29,017 nucleotides of DNA from Intoshia linei (GCA_001642005.1 LWCA01000395.1:1-29017), one strand, 5' to 3'. Positions 10,351-20,677 are shown, counted from the first letter of the stretch. A program made the numbers and translations. Notes: a model not told the origin generated them from the sequence alone.

Positions 10351-11170
10351 TGACTGTTATGTACTACGTACAAACAGGACCTAGCTCTGCCGAGGGCACA
10401 TTTTTATTATACTTATAAAATAACTTCACGTTGAAAATTTAACTTAAAAATCCTACTATTCACTATTATCAATCCTTTAAAAGAAGTGGTTCTCAAATTA
10501 GTTTTAGGTGGAAACTACATATCAAATTGCTTGTTACTTTATTGTGAATTATTCCATCTTAATTTTGTTTTGTTAACATTTGCATAAAGAATTTTAAAAA
10601 CAATTGTTATCCCATTTTTTTAATTTATTAGACAGAATGTGTGTATAATATTAAAAATAAAGTAAAAACAGTCCAATCCTAAAAATTGTCATAAATAGCA
10701 TAAATTCCAAAAAAATAAAATTAGTGTAATCCTCAAAATTGTCATAAATAGAATAAATTCCAGATAAAATAAAATGATAAAACCCTATTTTGTCATTTTC
10801 AATGTGATGACACTTATTTCAGTGGCGACTCTGAGGTCAAAACGTTACTCATGCTCTATACAGTATTATAGAAACGAAACATATATAAACTGTTTATATA
10901 TATATATAATATATGTATAAATGTTATATATATGATGTGGATATGTGTGATATATAAACTGGATTGAAATTTATTGAAATTCTAGGGCTGTTTTCATTAA
11001 AAAAAGAAGGGTAATTTGTGGTTTTGCCTTGAACACATAATTTTTTTAAATTTAAATTGATGATAATGTTTATGATTTTAAAATCCGCATCAGCGTATAT
11101 ATTTTTTGTAGTTCTCCAACTCGTTTGATTTTCAAAAAAAGAGTCAACTGGGATTTTTGAGCCATCAAAT
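10349..11170 (+). repeat. Repeat R1, degraded copy with hairpin head
   Basis: Begins with the hairpin CTGTTATGTACTACGTAC followed by AAACAG (10354-10377). Next come 'acctagctctgccgagggc' and 'ttcactattat', shared with 27339-27450. From about 10995 it continues with a 'gggtaatttgtggttttg' module and the 'gataatgtttatgatttt' block shared with 1-200 and 3222-3420. It includes a 53-bp direct duplication at 10671-10780 and an AT dinucleotide run near 10895-10920. Confidence 0.65.
10671..10776 (+). repeat. Two tandem 53-bp units
   Basis: 'gtccaatcctaaaaattgtc' at 10671 and 'gtgtaatcctcaaaattgtc' at 10724 start two units. Both continue 'ataaataga/cataaattcca' into an A-rich stretch. Confidence 0.7.
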
Positions 11171-11215
11171 GGGAGGTTTGAAGGTCTCAAATTTTGGCTA
11201 TTACATTATTTAAAT

Positions 11216-11690
11216 CAGGGATGCGCAACATCCGGTCCAAAATAATTTTTATAATAAATTTAAATAAAATTATTTTTTAATTTCAAATTTTACATTTTAA
11301 AATATAATTAAAATTAACATTAAGAGATTAAAAATTTCATAGTAACATATTTTGTCGTCTTATATGAGCAAGATAATAAAAAAGAGAAAAGTGGACTCTG
11401 AATGCAGGATTTTCCAAAAATTATGATAATTAGAATATTATTTTATGGAGCACTACAACAAACCTGTTTGTGTAATCTGCCAAGAAAACGTTACTGTTAA
11501 TAAAGAGAATAACATCAAGCTTCATTATGAAAGCAAACATATCGACATTTTAAAAAATTACTTACTACGGACGGGGCTTTATCTATGATAGGCTCAAAAA
11601 AGGATTTGTAAATTTAATGCAAGAATATTTAAAAAATGATAAACAAATAAAAAATTCACATTTTTAGTGTTAATTGCCCTTGATTCTTTG
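11216..11690 (+). pseudogene. Dead hAT-type gene with BED-like zinc finger
   Basis: A frame opens at ATG 11365 and reads MSKIIKKRKVDSECRIFQ, then KL, two in-frame stops (TGA TAA), LEYYF and, from ATG 11449, MEHYNKPVCVICQENVTV... up to HYESKH, ending at a TGA. The order 'KRKVD.ECR.FQ..W...YFF', then 'KPVC.IC.E....K..N...HYE.KH', is the N-terminal BED-like finger of hAT-derived transposase genes of the GTF2IRD2/ZBED5/FAM200 type. The expected Trp of that pattern appears mutated to a stop. At 11216 the sequence CAGGGATGCGCAACATCCGG looks like a hAT terminal repeat on the upstream side. I could not find the matching 3' end, and the rest of the transposase is gone. Confidence 0.6.
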
Positions 11691-11822
11691 ATGGGTGTGA
11701 CAATTTAATATACATTGTATATGTAAGCATAGTTATAAAAATTGGATAATTGCAAAACATTTTTACAAATGTTTATAATTTTTAACACCAAGTAATTTTT
11801 TTTGACATAAACTTTATTATAA

Positions 11823-14800
11823 ATGTTTAACATTTTAAGAAACAATTGTGTCCTTCAAAGGTATATTCATTAATTCTAATAACATTACAAAATAGTTAAT
11901 AATTTTTGTTATAATAATATTATTAAATACACTGACTTGAAAATATTTTTTGGTTTAGATAAGCATATAAAATAGTACAAAACGTTATAAATTATCACTG
12001 ATCCTTACGTGTATTATGTATTAATATTTAATATTTATACAATATATATAATATTAATAATTATGTATATAATATGTACGCAATATTTGTTTGCGTGGGT
12101 GTTCCACTTTATTTTAATAACTACCAGTCTTAGAATTTTATAAAGTCCACATTTCAATTACAGTCTAAACTACTCAATTATTTACCCAAACTCACATCTT
12201 ACGGGTCAAAAACCCCAATTATCCTTTTTTTTGAAAATTAAACGAGTTGGAAAATTTAAAAAAAATTTAATCTGAATAAATGACGACTTCAATGTCAAAA
12301 AAGTATTTTAGTATTCATATATTTTTTTTCCGAAATATTTTATTAAAACAAAAAATGTGAATAATTTACAGGTCCGAAAATTAAAAAAAAAAATTATTCT
12401 GATAGAACTTATTCCAGTTGATATAAATAGAAAAGTAAATAAAAAAGATTATTCTAATAGAGCTTATTCCAATTGATATAAATACAAAAGTTCAACCCGA
12501 GAAATCTACGCATTCCCGATAAAAAATAATTTTTAATATAATCAACTAATATTTTTCAAATATTTCGATTAAAATAAAATTGAAAATGTAAATATTGATC
12601 CTACAATTTTAAATTTTCAGGATACACATTAAACGAGGTTTTGCAAAAAATGAGCCTATATTGGATTATAAAAAAGGTACCACTCAATACAATGAATTGA
12701 AATCTGTGCTTAATGATATGAATTCCAAAGTCCATAAAATTCCAATTATAATAGCTGGCAAAGAATACCATACTGATGATATTATGTACCAAAAAATTGT
12801 AAATTTAATAATTTTTAATACACTCTAAAATTTACATGCTAAATGATATATTAGCCATCCAATCACAATCAAAATTTGGCACAATATTGTTATGCTGATA
12901 AGGTATCGTAGAAGGAATTTTAATTAAATTTTAAGATTTTAATAAAATTGGCTATTAATACAGCTGTAAAAGCTCAAAAAGAATGGTCTCTTTTGAATCA
13001 AACTGAAAGAAGTAAAATTTTTGAAAAAGCAGCCGATTTAGTTAGCGGAAAGTACCGAGCACAATTGTTGTCTTCGACAATGTTAGGACAAGGAAAAACA
13101 ATTTTCCAAGCTGAAATTGATGCAGCATGCGAACTGGCCGATTTTTACCGATTTCATTCTGAATGGGCAAAAAATTTATCAAAAACTCAACCAATTAGTT
13201 TACCAAATGTTGAAAATAAAATGTTTTATCGTGGCATGGAAGTAAATTTTTTTTAATTTAATCACGTTAAATAATAATATTAGGGGTTTTGGGCGGCAAT
13301 TTGTCCTTTTAATTTTACAGCAATTAGTGGAAATTTAAGTGGAACTCCGGCAATGCTTGGTAATGGTGTCGTTTGGAAACCTTCCGACACTTCTGTTCAT
13401 TCATCGTACTTGATTATAAAGATTCTTATGGAAGCTGGTTTACCCGATGGTGTCATTAATTTTGTACCGGCTGACGGTAAAACATTTGGAAAATGTATCA
13501 CGAAAAGTATCCATTTATCAGGGATAAATTTTACTGGTAGTGAAAGGTATTCGATGGTCATTGTATTTCTTTTGTATAATTAGAACATTTACTACACTTT
13601 GGAAAGATGTCGCTGATAATATCGACAAATATACCAACTATCCGCGTTTAATTGGAGGTACACTATTTTTTATTATTGACCAATATTATATAAAGACTAA
13701 CCATGGTAATATAATGAATTTTTACCATAAAATTATTTATGCCTTGGTCTTTATACACTTACCCCCTCCCCCTGTTGATGAAATAAACTTTTCAAAAAAA
13801 TTTACGATCGACTACAGTGTAGTAGTCACTACAGTAAGGTAATTTGATGTGACGTTTAATTTTATAATTTCTGGTTTACAGAATGTGGCGGTAAAAATTA
13901 TCATTTGATTCATGAATCTGCTAAAAAAGACATTGATGCGATAGTTTACGATTCGTGCCGTTCTGCTTTTGAATATTCTGGTCAGAAATGCTCGGCTTGT
14001 TCGGTAATGGTGATTTTGGTGAAATTTGATAATTTTATAGAGAATCTATATACCGTCCAATTTATGGAATCCTATTAAAGATAAATTTATCGAATCTATG
14101 AAAAAAATCAAATTGGGTGACGTTTTGGATGATGACACATTTTTATCTAGTGTGATTGACGAAAAAGTAGACATAATTTACATGTCAATTAATTTTTTTC
14201 GTCTAGTCTTTTGATCGAATTAATAAAGCCATTACAAGTGCAAAATCTGACCCAGAGTGTACAATTATCTGTGGAGGCGATACGGATAAAAGGTTTCAAA
14301 ATATCTAAAAATTAAAGTTAACATTTTTTACATCTTGGATAGTAAAGGATATTACATTCAACCTACATTAATTCAAACTAAAAATCCTAATCATAATTTA
14401 CTTAAAGAGGTTGATTGTATTTTTTTGTTATTATGTTAAATTTTAGGAATTATTTGGACCAGTTTTGGCAGTGTATGTATATGAACCAAATGATTGGGAT
14501 ACTATTATTGCTTTGATTAATAAATCTAAGCATGCTCTCACTGGGTCAATTTACTGCTATGATAAGTTTTTAAATGGTTTGTTAACGTTTTATTTAATTT
14601 AGGAATATTCTTAATGTTTCGAGAAAATTATTAGTTAATACTACGGGAAATTTTTATATTAATAATAAAAGTACTGGATCTGTGGTGGGTCAACAACCTT
14701 TTGGTGGTGCAAGGAAATCTGGTATGCATTTAATTTTTTTTAGGTTTTGGTATTTTTATGTATTTACTTGTACAGTAAGCCTCCAGTATTCGCCGAAAAG

Positions 14801-15751
14801 TTGGTCATATATTTACTCTTTTCTATACAACTCAATAACTTTTATCCTTTTAATGGCAGATCCAAATTTGTTTTTTGAAAAATTTTATTAGTTTTATCAA
14901 CGGATTGAATCCAAGGCATGCAAATGTTAATTGAGCGAATATTGGAGACTCTAGTTCAGGGGTGCATATCTTTCTACCAATTCAGCCGAAGCTTCTTTAC
15001 TCATTGATACTACACCCGCAAAAAATTTACATTGAGACATTGAGAAAGTGACCAAAGTTAAAAATGTATCTTGATGTGATTGTGACTTTATCAATTTGAC
15101 GTAAAATGATATATTTCATTGCACAAAGCAACCATAAAATTTATTTAAATCATTTTAAAAATTCGCCCATTGTGCATAGTTATAACAAGTTATAAAGATT
15201 CGAAATATTTCGCGTCTTAGCAATTCCCACATTTTAACATGCTTTAACTACTCACATAAATAATGTAAATTTTGTATCGTATGAAAAAAATTAATTGGCT
15301 CAAAGAGGTCGATTCTTCCATTATTGCGAACAACTGCTCAGTATTAATACCAACTTTACATATTTACTTTGGACTTAAAGTTTAGGACTAATAAAAGAGT
15401 TTTCTTTAAATTTTAAATAATAGTAATGTAAGTAAAGAAACTGGGACAAAGTCAAAAATGCAAATTTTTCATTAAAATACTTTAAATTGCCTTTCATAAA
15501 ATTTGATTTAATCTTTTCAATTTGAAATAAAATTATATATTGCATTATGATAACCTGAATTGACCACGGCCACAGATAGAAGTTTTCACGGCCGCAAGTT
15601 GTGTACCCCTGATCTAATTTATTTTTGAAAAATAAATTAAACTATAGGAACAAATGATAAGGCTGGATCTCCGTACTATGTAACGAAATTTACTAACATT
15701 TTATCTGTAAAACGTACATTTAAACCAACTAAACAATTGTTAAACGATTAA
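11823..15751 (+). CDS. ALDH4A1: Delta-1-pyrroline-5-carboxylate dehydrogenase, mitochondrial (13 exons, 549 aa)
   Basis: Oxidises glutamate semialdehyde/P5C to glutamate with NAD+, the second step of proline catabolism in the mitochondrial matrix. Exons are 11823-11860, 12621-12798, 12855-12902, 12936-13241, 13284-13546, 13584-13657, 13882-14003, 14041-14166, 14207-14292, 14343-14409, 14447-14565, 14603-14721 and 15648-15751. All phases agree (1650 nt); human is 563 aa. Visible family blocks include CYADK, GQGKTIFQAEIDAA, the SPFNFTAI-like CPFNFTAISGNL, VVWKPSD, GLPDGVINFVPADG, GINFTGS, catalytic Glu in ECGGKN (E303), catalytic Cys in SGQKCSAC (C339), EELFGPVL-like KELFGPVL, NFYINNKSTGS and VGQQPFGGARKSG. 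Exon 1 is a 38-nt piece giving MFNILRNNCVLQ, which joins RIHIKRGFA to form a basic presequence. Most introns are 33-56 nt; intron 1 (760), intron 6 (224) and intron 12 (926) are long, and introns 1 and 12 carry mobile elements. AATAAA at 15783-15788 is the likely poly(A) signal. Confidence 0.95.
11999..12600 (-). repeat. Repeat R1, inverted copy filling P5CDH intron 1
   Basis: Reads as the reverse complement of R1. It opens 'atccttacgtgtattatg', then 'gttccactttattttaataa', 'ctaccagtcttagaatttta', the 'gattttcaaa' block inverted, 'aacccgagaaatctacgcatt' and 'ttgatcctacaatttt'. It stops about 20 bases before the exon 2 acceptor (12620) and accounts for most of the 760-nt intron. Confidence 0.75.
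14957..15611 (+). mobile_element. hAT-like MITE in P5CDH intron 12 (655 bp)
   Basis: Begins CAGGGGTGCATATCTTTCTA and ends GTGTACCCCTG, an inverted terminal pair typical of hAT elements. The flanking octamers CTCTAGTT (14949-14956) and ATCTAATT (15612-15619) match at six of eight bases, as expected of an old 8-bp target duplication. Subterminal motifs 'gccgaagc' and 'acggccgcaag' are GC-richer than their surroundings. No transposase ORF is visible. Confidence 0.6.
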
Positions 15752-15960
15752 ATTTTTTATAGTTTCATTTATTCTTAATGTAAATAAAATACGTCTATAT
15801 AAAATTGAATATCTGTGTTTCCGTTTTATTTAAAAATGAGAGTATACGTTAATTTGTAAAGTTTTATTTATAAATAGTCGCTTTTGTGAATCTTTTTGTT
15901 AAAATTATTTTACATAGATTAAATTTTTTTAAACAAACTTTTGAAGTGTTTTTATAGTGA
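15752..15960. other. P5CDH 3' flank
   Basis: AT-rich 3' UTR and intergenic sequence containing the AATAAA at 15783. Nothing else seen. Confidence 0.4.
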
Positions 15961-15994
15961 TTATGATTTCCCGGAAAATGGTAAAAGTCGAGAA

Positions 15995-16023
15995 TCGGGA
16001 AATTAAAAATTAAATTTCCCGGG
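15995..16023. repeat. CCCGGG-type palindrome at a hAT relic's edge
   Basis: TCGGGAAATT and AATTTCCCGGGA face each other across about 8 bases. Another 'gatttcccgg' lies at 15965-15974. GC-rich palindromes stand out here. They sit just beyond the 3' end (minus strand) of the hAT transposase fragment, so they may be its terminal sequence. Confidence 0.55.
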
Positions 16024-16153
16024 AAAAATAAAAAATTTTTATTCATTTATAATATAGAAACATTAAAAATTTTAGAAACAAAAAAGAAAATTAATTATTG
16101 AAATAACACGAATCTAGATTGAAATTTACAAATTTAATTAGAAAAAAATTTAT

Positions 16154-16393
16154 TTATTTTAGATTGTTGAAAAAGTGTTTCAAAACACACATAATATTGA
16201 TAGATTCGTTTTTTAAACGATTTCTACGTTTTGTAACGAAATTAGAAGCAGTAGAGAAATTTCTTTCATTTTGTGTTGACGCAGGTTGAACGGTCATAAG
16301 GGCTTTCTTTAATTTTAACAATCTTGATGATAGCGTTCCAATTCGTAACAACTCATAACGTAGCAAACATAAGTGGGAGTCATGAAATAACAA
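16154..16393 (-). pseudogene. hAT transposase C-terminal (dimerisation) fragment, 79 codons
   Basis: The open frame contains RYELLRIGTLSSRLLKL, then ALMTVQPASTQNERNFSTAS, NFVTKRRNRLKNESIN and VLKHFF. This is the conserved hAT C-terminal dimerisation region (pattern: '...L..QP.S...ER.FS.A...VTK.R.RL......I...L...F'). Only this end survives: no catalytic DDE region or zinc finger lies upstream on the minus strand, where the sequence passes into CK1-flanking DNA. It ends in a normal stop, so it is a truncated relic and not obviously frameshifted. Confidence 0.8.
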
Positions 16394-16826
16394 TCATGAA
16401 CATTATAATAAATCACAACTTTGACAATAATTAATAATAATAATTTTTACGATAAAAACCATAAATTACAATTTTAAAAAAAATCTCTAGTCAATACTTA
16501 TTTCCAATTCATTATATATATTCAGCCAAGACATAATAACCGAGTAATGTCTATCTACATTGGATAATTAAAAACTACCAAAAATCTGTTGGACATGCCG
16601 TGGTAAATTAAAAGTTTCAGTAAACCAACTGTACCAAATTTGTCTTGGAACCGTCAACACTGGTCTCATGTCATCAATATTTAAATCTTATGTGAATCAA
16701 TATTTGACACATGTTGAATTGTTTATTACAAATAAAATACAATTAAAATATTCAATGATGGAAGCAGGATAAAAGCCCAGAAACCAGAATTAAAAATGAT
16801 TAAAATCGAAGGTGAAGGTATAAAAT
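16394..16826. other. CK1 copy 1 downstream flank; source of a duplicated block
   Basis: No gene supported. The block 16531-16650 ('aataaccgagtaatgtctat', 'aaaatctgttggacatgccg', 'agtttcagtaaaccaactgt') recurs at 19866-19982. There it is joined to a CK1 exon 3 fragment, so it belongs to the duplicated CK1 unit. Confidence 0.6.
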
Positions 16827-18079
16827 TTACATTTTTGGACTTTTAGACGGTATTTTTGCATAACAAATCTTTGGGTCGTTTTTTTTTTGTCTTACATTAT
16901 TGTACTCTCGTTGTTTGAGTACAGTCCAATCATATAAAAAGTCGTTATCATGGTTATAAGTTCTAAATAGGATTCGTAGCATCTGTCGAAGGTATAAATA
17001 ATCGGGTGTTTCATCGAAGCGTAATCCCCTGCAATAATTTAGATACATTGGGTATTCAACTGGAAATCCCTACAATGTAAAATAACAATTAAAAAAATGC
17101 TTACTTTGCATAAAGTTTCTACTGGTGTGCTCATTTTGCGTTCAGATATTCGATCATACTTTTGTTTTTTCGTTGTAGCCTTGAGACCTTGCCAAGGTAA
17201 AGAGCCTCTATTAAAATACATGAATACAAATCCTAATGATTCCAAATCATCTCTTCTGCTTTGCTCAATACCTAAATTTACTATAATGTTATAAAATTAC
17301 AAACATACCCAAGTGAGCGTTAATTGAAGCGTATCGGGCAGTACCAGTAAGATTTTTGTCTTCTCGATAAGAAATATGCTGCCTTGTTGCAAGATCCCTA
17401 TATTTTTTGGCCAACCCAAAGTCGATGATATAAACCTGAGGATATTTAAAAATAGAAACAAATAAATTACTTTGTTACAATGCCTTCCTACTCCCATTAA
17501 AAAGTTGTCTGGTTTTATATCGCGATGGCTAAAGAGATGTAAAAATAAACACTAAACACTTACATGAAATATTTACTATGAATATATTCGATTCTAGCAA
17601 TCATCTAAAGAATTGTAATTAAAATTGATAAATCCAACCTGATCGCCGAGCATTAGTACAGTTTTCATAGTAAAATTTCGGGAGCAAAAATTAAATAAAT
17701 CTTCTAAACTTGGGCCTAATAGTTCCATTACCATCACATTAAATAATCCTTGACGGTCATAACATCTACATTGTAGTATTAAATAGTATCCCCAAAAAAT
17801 TACTTTATATGAGGAAACCCTACGGCACCGGCAAAGTATTTGTATATTTTACTTTCGTAAATAAGTTGCAAATGCCGACTGTGTATTGATTCCAACTTTA
17901 CTGCAACTTCCTATCGAAATTTTTAGTTTTTAAATTTTAATTAATTTTTTAAAAACCTCATTAGTTTCTTTATTTATAGCTACGAATATTACTCCAAATG
18001 AACCACTCCCGATTTTTCGTATCAGTCTGTACTTTTCAAATACATACTCGGGGTAATTGCATAATTTTGACGAATCCAT
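16827..18079 (-). CDS. CSNK1A1: Casein kinase I alpha-like Ser/Thr kinase, copy 1 (8 exons, 330 aa)
   Basis: Exons in reading order are 18079-17957, 17910-17804, 17765-17639, 17604-17564, 17528-17471, 17435-17309, 17271-17105 and 17069-16827 (993 nt). Introns are 34-46 nt. Kinase landmarks are the glycine loop IGSGSFG (23-29), Lys46 in EVAVKLES, the alpha-type [13 protein letters not shown], the HRDIKPDN loop (Asp136), DFGLAKKY (Asp157), the CK1 signature [40 protein letters not shown] and NYCRGLRF. [13 protein letters not shown], the SINAHLG form and NYCRGLRF favour CK1 alpha over delta/epsilon. The length is near human CK1 alpha (337 aa). CK1 alpha phosphorylates beta-catenin and other Wnt and Hedgehog targets; that role here is inferred from family only. 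HISYRE replaces the usual HIPYRE in the activation segment. It has a longer C-terminal tail (about 17 residues) than copy 2. Confidence 0.95.
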
Positions 18080-18975
18080 TCACAACAATTATTCAATAGC
18101 GTCAGCTTTTTAAAATTATGGACTTTATTTGTCGCTACAAATATGATTTTCTTGTTTTCAATTTATTCTAGAAACTCTGGTGATTTACAACAAACCGTCT
18201 CGCCCATTAGTTACGTCTGTAAGTTATAGACTTACATTAGTCTTATTTTAAGAGAAATATCATCTACTTTTAAACTTGTAGTTTCATTTTTATTCAACAT
18301 TACTCTCATGTTTTCAAAGTTTAAGTCTAGTTTTAACAATGTTCAAACAATGCTCATTGAACATGAAAAAATTCTTTCATATTTAGACTCAAACTACATT
18401 GTACCTAATTGACTATAACTTAATTATATTTGTACCTGTTTATTTTTGAATTTATTAATACAGTACATTTAGTTATTATTTATTTGATTTCTCAATGCCT
18501 TACTTATTTTCAAGTTGAATCGAATACTCTATCAACTCGGAAATTTATATACGTAGTATTTATTAGTTTATTAGATTTTTGTTGATACATTTCAAACTAA
18601 TCGTATTACATTGCTAATATAACATGGGCGAAATAATGCATTAAAATTTTAATGAAATCACCTATATTACTCGGAAATCATTCAAACTTCTTGATATAAC
18701 AATGTCCACATGAGATAAACATTAATATTGTTTCCATTTTAGAATTGTTGAGTTTACTGTTTGTATTTCATTATTTACCTACATGAGGGTATTCATAGGG
18801 ATTGATTAGAATTTTTCTTATGGAAATTTGGATTATGGTTTTTTATATTCAGGTTTTGAATCCTTTTAATGTAAATGAAAAGCAAATAACAAGGTCATTT
18901 CAGTAGTATAAACTAAACGACAGTATTAATCAATTCTAATTACGTGAATCCAATCTACGAACTAAGCTTATTATA
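18080..18975. other. CK1 copy 1 upstream region
   Basis: About 900 bases of AT-rich DNA without a supported ORF or repeat. Presumed promoter and 5' UTR of CK1 copy 1. Confidence 0.4.
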
Positions 18976-18977
18976 TT

Positions 18978-19325
18978 ATAGCTAGCTTGGCTGTTTTGTA
19001 CTTCGTACAAACAGCACCTAACTTTTCTACTTCTACCAAATACTAAAATTCCACTACTTTCATATAACTAATGTTTTAATGTAATGGTTCCCAAACGTGT
19101 GAAGATAATTTTTATTTTTAAATTCTTGGACCATTTAATTATATCAAATTGTTTTTTGAACATGAAAGATTAACTTAGCATTGAAACTTTTTATATATTT
19201 TATTGGAAAAAGCAATATTAAATGTGATTTTTTTTTAAATTCTAGGACTATAGATTTTTTAATTTTATAAAATAACGATAATGCACATACAGGCACACAA
19301 AGACTTTTATATAAGTTAGTATCGG
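18978..19325 (+). repeat. Repeat R1, short copy with perfect hairpin head
   Basis: Opens 'gctagcttgg' followed by CTGTTTTGTAC-TTC-GTACAAACAG (18991-19014), which folds on itself with one extra T. It ends with a degenerate CA-rich stretch and 'ttatataagttagtat'. Compared with 27337-28268, most of the centre is missing, so this looks like an internally deleted copy. Confidence 0.65.
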
Positions 19326-19560
19326 TAATTTGGGTTTTAATCATGAAGATATAAGTTTTTAAAATTGAAATTTATAATGTTCATGATTTTAAAATATGTA
19401 TCAGAATGTAAATTTAAAAAAATTTCTAAGTCTCGTTTTATTTTTAAAAATAAGATGGGTAGTTTGAGGTTTTTACCCTGAAAGACTCAATTTCTAAAAT
19501 CTAATTTGCATAAAAGGTAATCCTCGAAAAACTGTAATAGAAATTGGTATTTTTAAAAAT
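19326..19560 (+). repeat. R1 internal module fragment
   Basis: Carries 'gtaatttgggttttaatcatgaag', 'ttcatgattttaaaatatgt', 'atcagaatgta' and 'tcgttttatttttaaaa', as in 28020-28150 of the right-hand R1 copy. Confidence 0.55.
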
Positions 19561-19670
19561 CTACACATTTTAATTTCGTACATAAGATGGAACAAATAAA
19601 ATTAAAAAACTGGAACTCTTTGAAAATAATTACGATTAATTAGTGTAAAAAAATCCTTTAAATCCTCTGA

Positions 19671-19858
19671 TTTCTCTAAAAACAACTTTGAAAATATGGC
19701 TAAAACAAATCAACAAAACCCCTTTGAAAATATAACTAAAAAAATCCACTAAAACCCCATTGAAGATATAGTTAAAAAATTTCTCTAAAAACCCCCTTGA
19801 AAATATAGTTTAAAAAATTCTCTTTATAAATTGGTAAAAAAATCCCCTGAAAATATGG
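19671..19858 (+). repeat. Minisatellite, about five units of 35-40 bp
   Basis: Units follow 'tttctctaaaaaccccctt', 'gaaaatatagttaaaaaa'. The best starts are near 19671, 19708, 19745, 19780 and 19818. The C-runs (acccc, cccctt) make the array stand out from its surroundings. Confidence 0.75.
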
Positions 19859-19865
19859 TACTAAG

Positions 19866-20110
19866 ATATAATAACCAAGTAATGTCTATCAACATTGGAT
19901 AATTCTTGATGATTCAAAACTACCCAAAATCTGTTGGGTATGCCGTGGCAAATTTAAAAGTTTCAGTAAACCAACTGTACCAATTTCTAACCGTACTAAT
20001 AGTTTCTAACCGTCAAAATTAAATAAATCTTTTAAACTTGGGCTTAATAGTTCCATTACCATCACGTTAAATAATCCTTGACGACAATGACACCTACAAT
20101 GTAGTAATTT
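19866..20110 (-). pseudogene. Relic of a third CK1 copy with large internal deletion
   Basis: On the minus strand, 20099-20011 reads like CK1 exon 3: an acceptor (tgtag), then [20 protein letters not shown] and KDLFNF. It closely follows copy 1 ([26 protein letters not shown]). It then breaks into DG and a stop. Directly after the break comes sequence matching the copy 1 downstream flank (16531-16650). The rest of exon 3 and exons 4-8 are therefore missing, and exons 1-2 are absent upstream. The joining sequence 'ttgacggtt' occurs at the matching point of the copy 1 flank. Confidence 0.8.
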
Positions 20111-20154
20111 TTCAATATATTAATTTATTATAAATAAAAAATAATTTATATAAA

Positions 20155-20525
20155 CCTAATGAAAAAATGAAAAAAATTTTGAAGAAATGAATTATATAGA
20201 TTTTCGCTATTATTTCTTTGTTGGAAATTTGTAGACGTTCAATGCACATTCTTTTTTGAAATTGTAAGATCAATATTTATTTTAATCGAAATATTTGAAG
20301 ATTAATGGTTGAATATATAATAAAAATTATTTTTCGACGGGAATGCGTAGAAAGGGATTTCTGGGGCTGAAATTTTGCATTTATATAAATTGTAATAAGC
20401 TCTATCAGAATAATCTCTTTTTTTAATTTTCGGAATGTTAATTATTTCACATTTTTTGTTAATAAAAATATTTCGGAAAAAAAATATATGAATACTAAAG
20501 TACTTTTTTGACCATAAAGGCGTTA
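20155..20525 (+). repeat. Repeat R1, middle section
   Basis: Shares 'aatgaattatatagattttc', 'ggaaatttgtagacgttcaa', 'ttgtaagatcaatattta', 'gggaatgcgtaga' and 'taagctctatcagaataat' with 2870-3230 and 27595-27900. Lies between the two CK1 genes. Confidence 0.7.
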
Positions 20526-20677
20526 GTTATTCAGATGGAAATTTTTTGTGTGTGTTAACAGGATACAACTGTACCATTAGTAAAATTTTATAAACTCTAG
20601 AGTTGTTTTCATTTAAAAAAAAGTAATTTGGGGTTTTGGACTTTAAGATATATTTTTTTAAAATTAAATGTTTTAAA

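Noticed and set aside
10924-11190. 88-codon minus-strand frame
   Set aside because: Runs entirely through an R1 repeat; the matching part of other R1 copies is not open.
13540-13842. 100-codon plus-strand frame overlapping P5CDH
   Set aside because: It reads mostly through intron 6 and part of exon 6 in the wrong phase; the P5CDH frame explains the conserved sequence.
14682-14891. 69-codon frame beginning MVGQQPFGGARKSG
   Set aside because: Its first 12 or so residues are P5CDH exon 12; the rest is readthrough into intron 12.
15864-16046. 60-codon minus-strand frame
   Set aside because: Formed by the CCCGGG palindromes and A-runs beside the hAT relic; composition does not look like protein.
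17097-17294. Plus-strand frame opposite CK1 copy 1 (and the similar one at 21449-21661)
   Set aside because: Antisense shadows of CK1 exon 7; they resemble each other only because the sense exons are paralogous.
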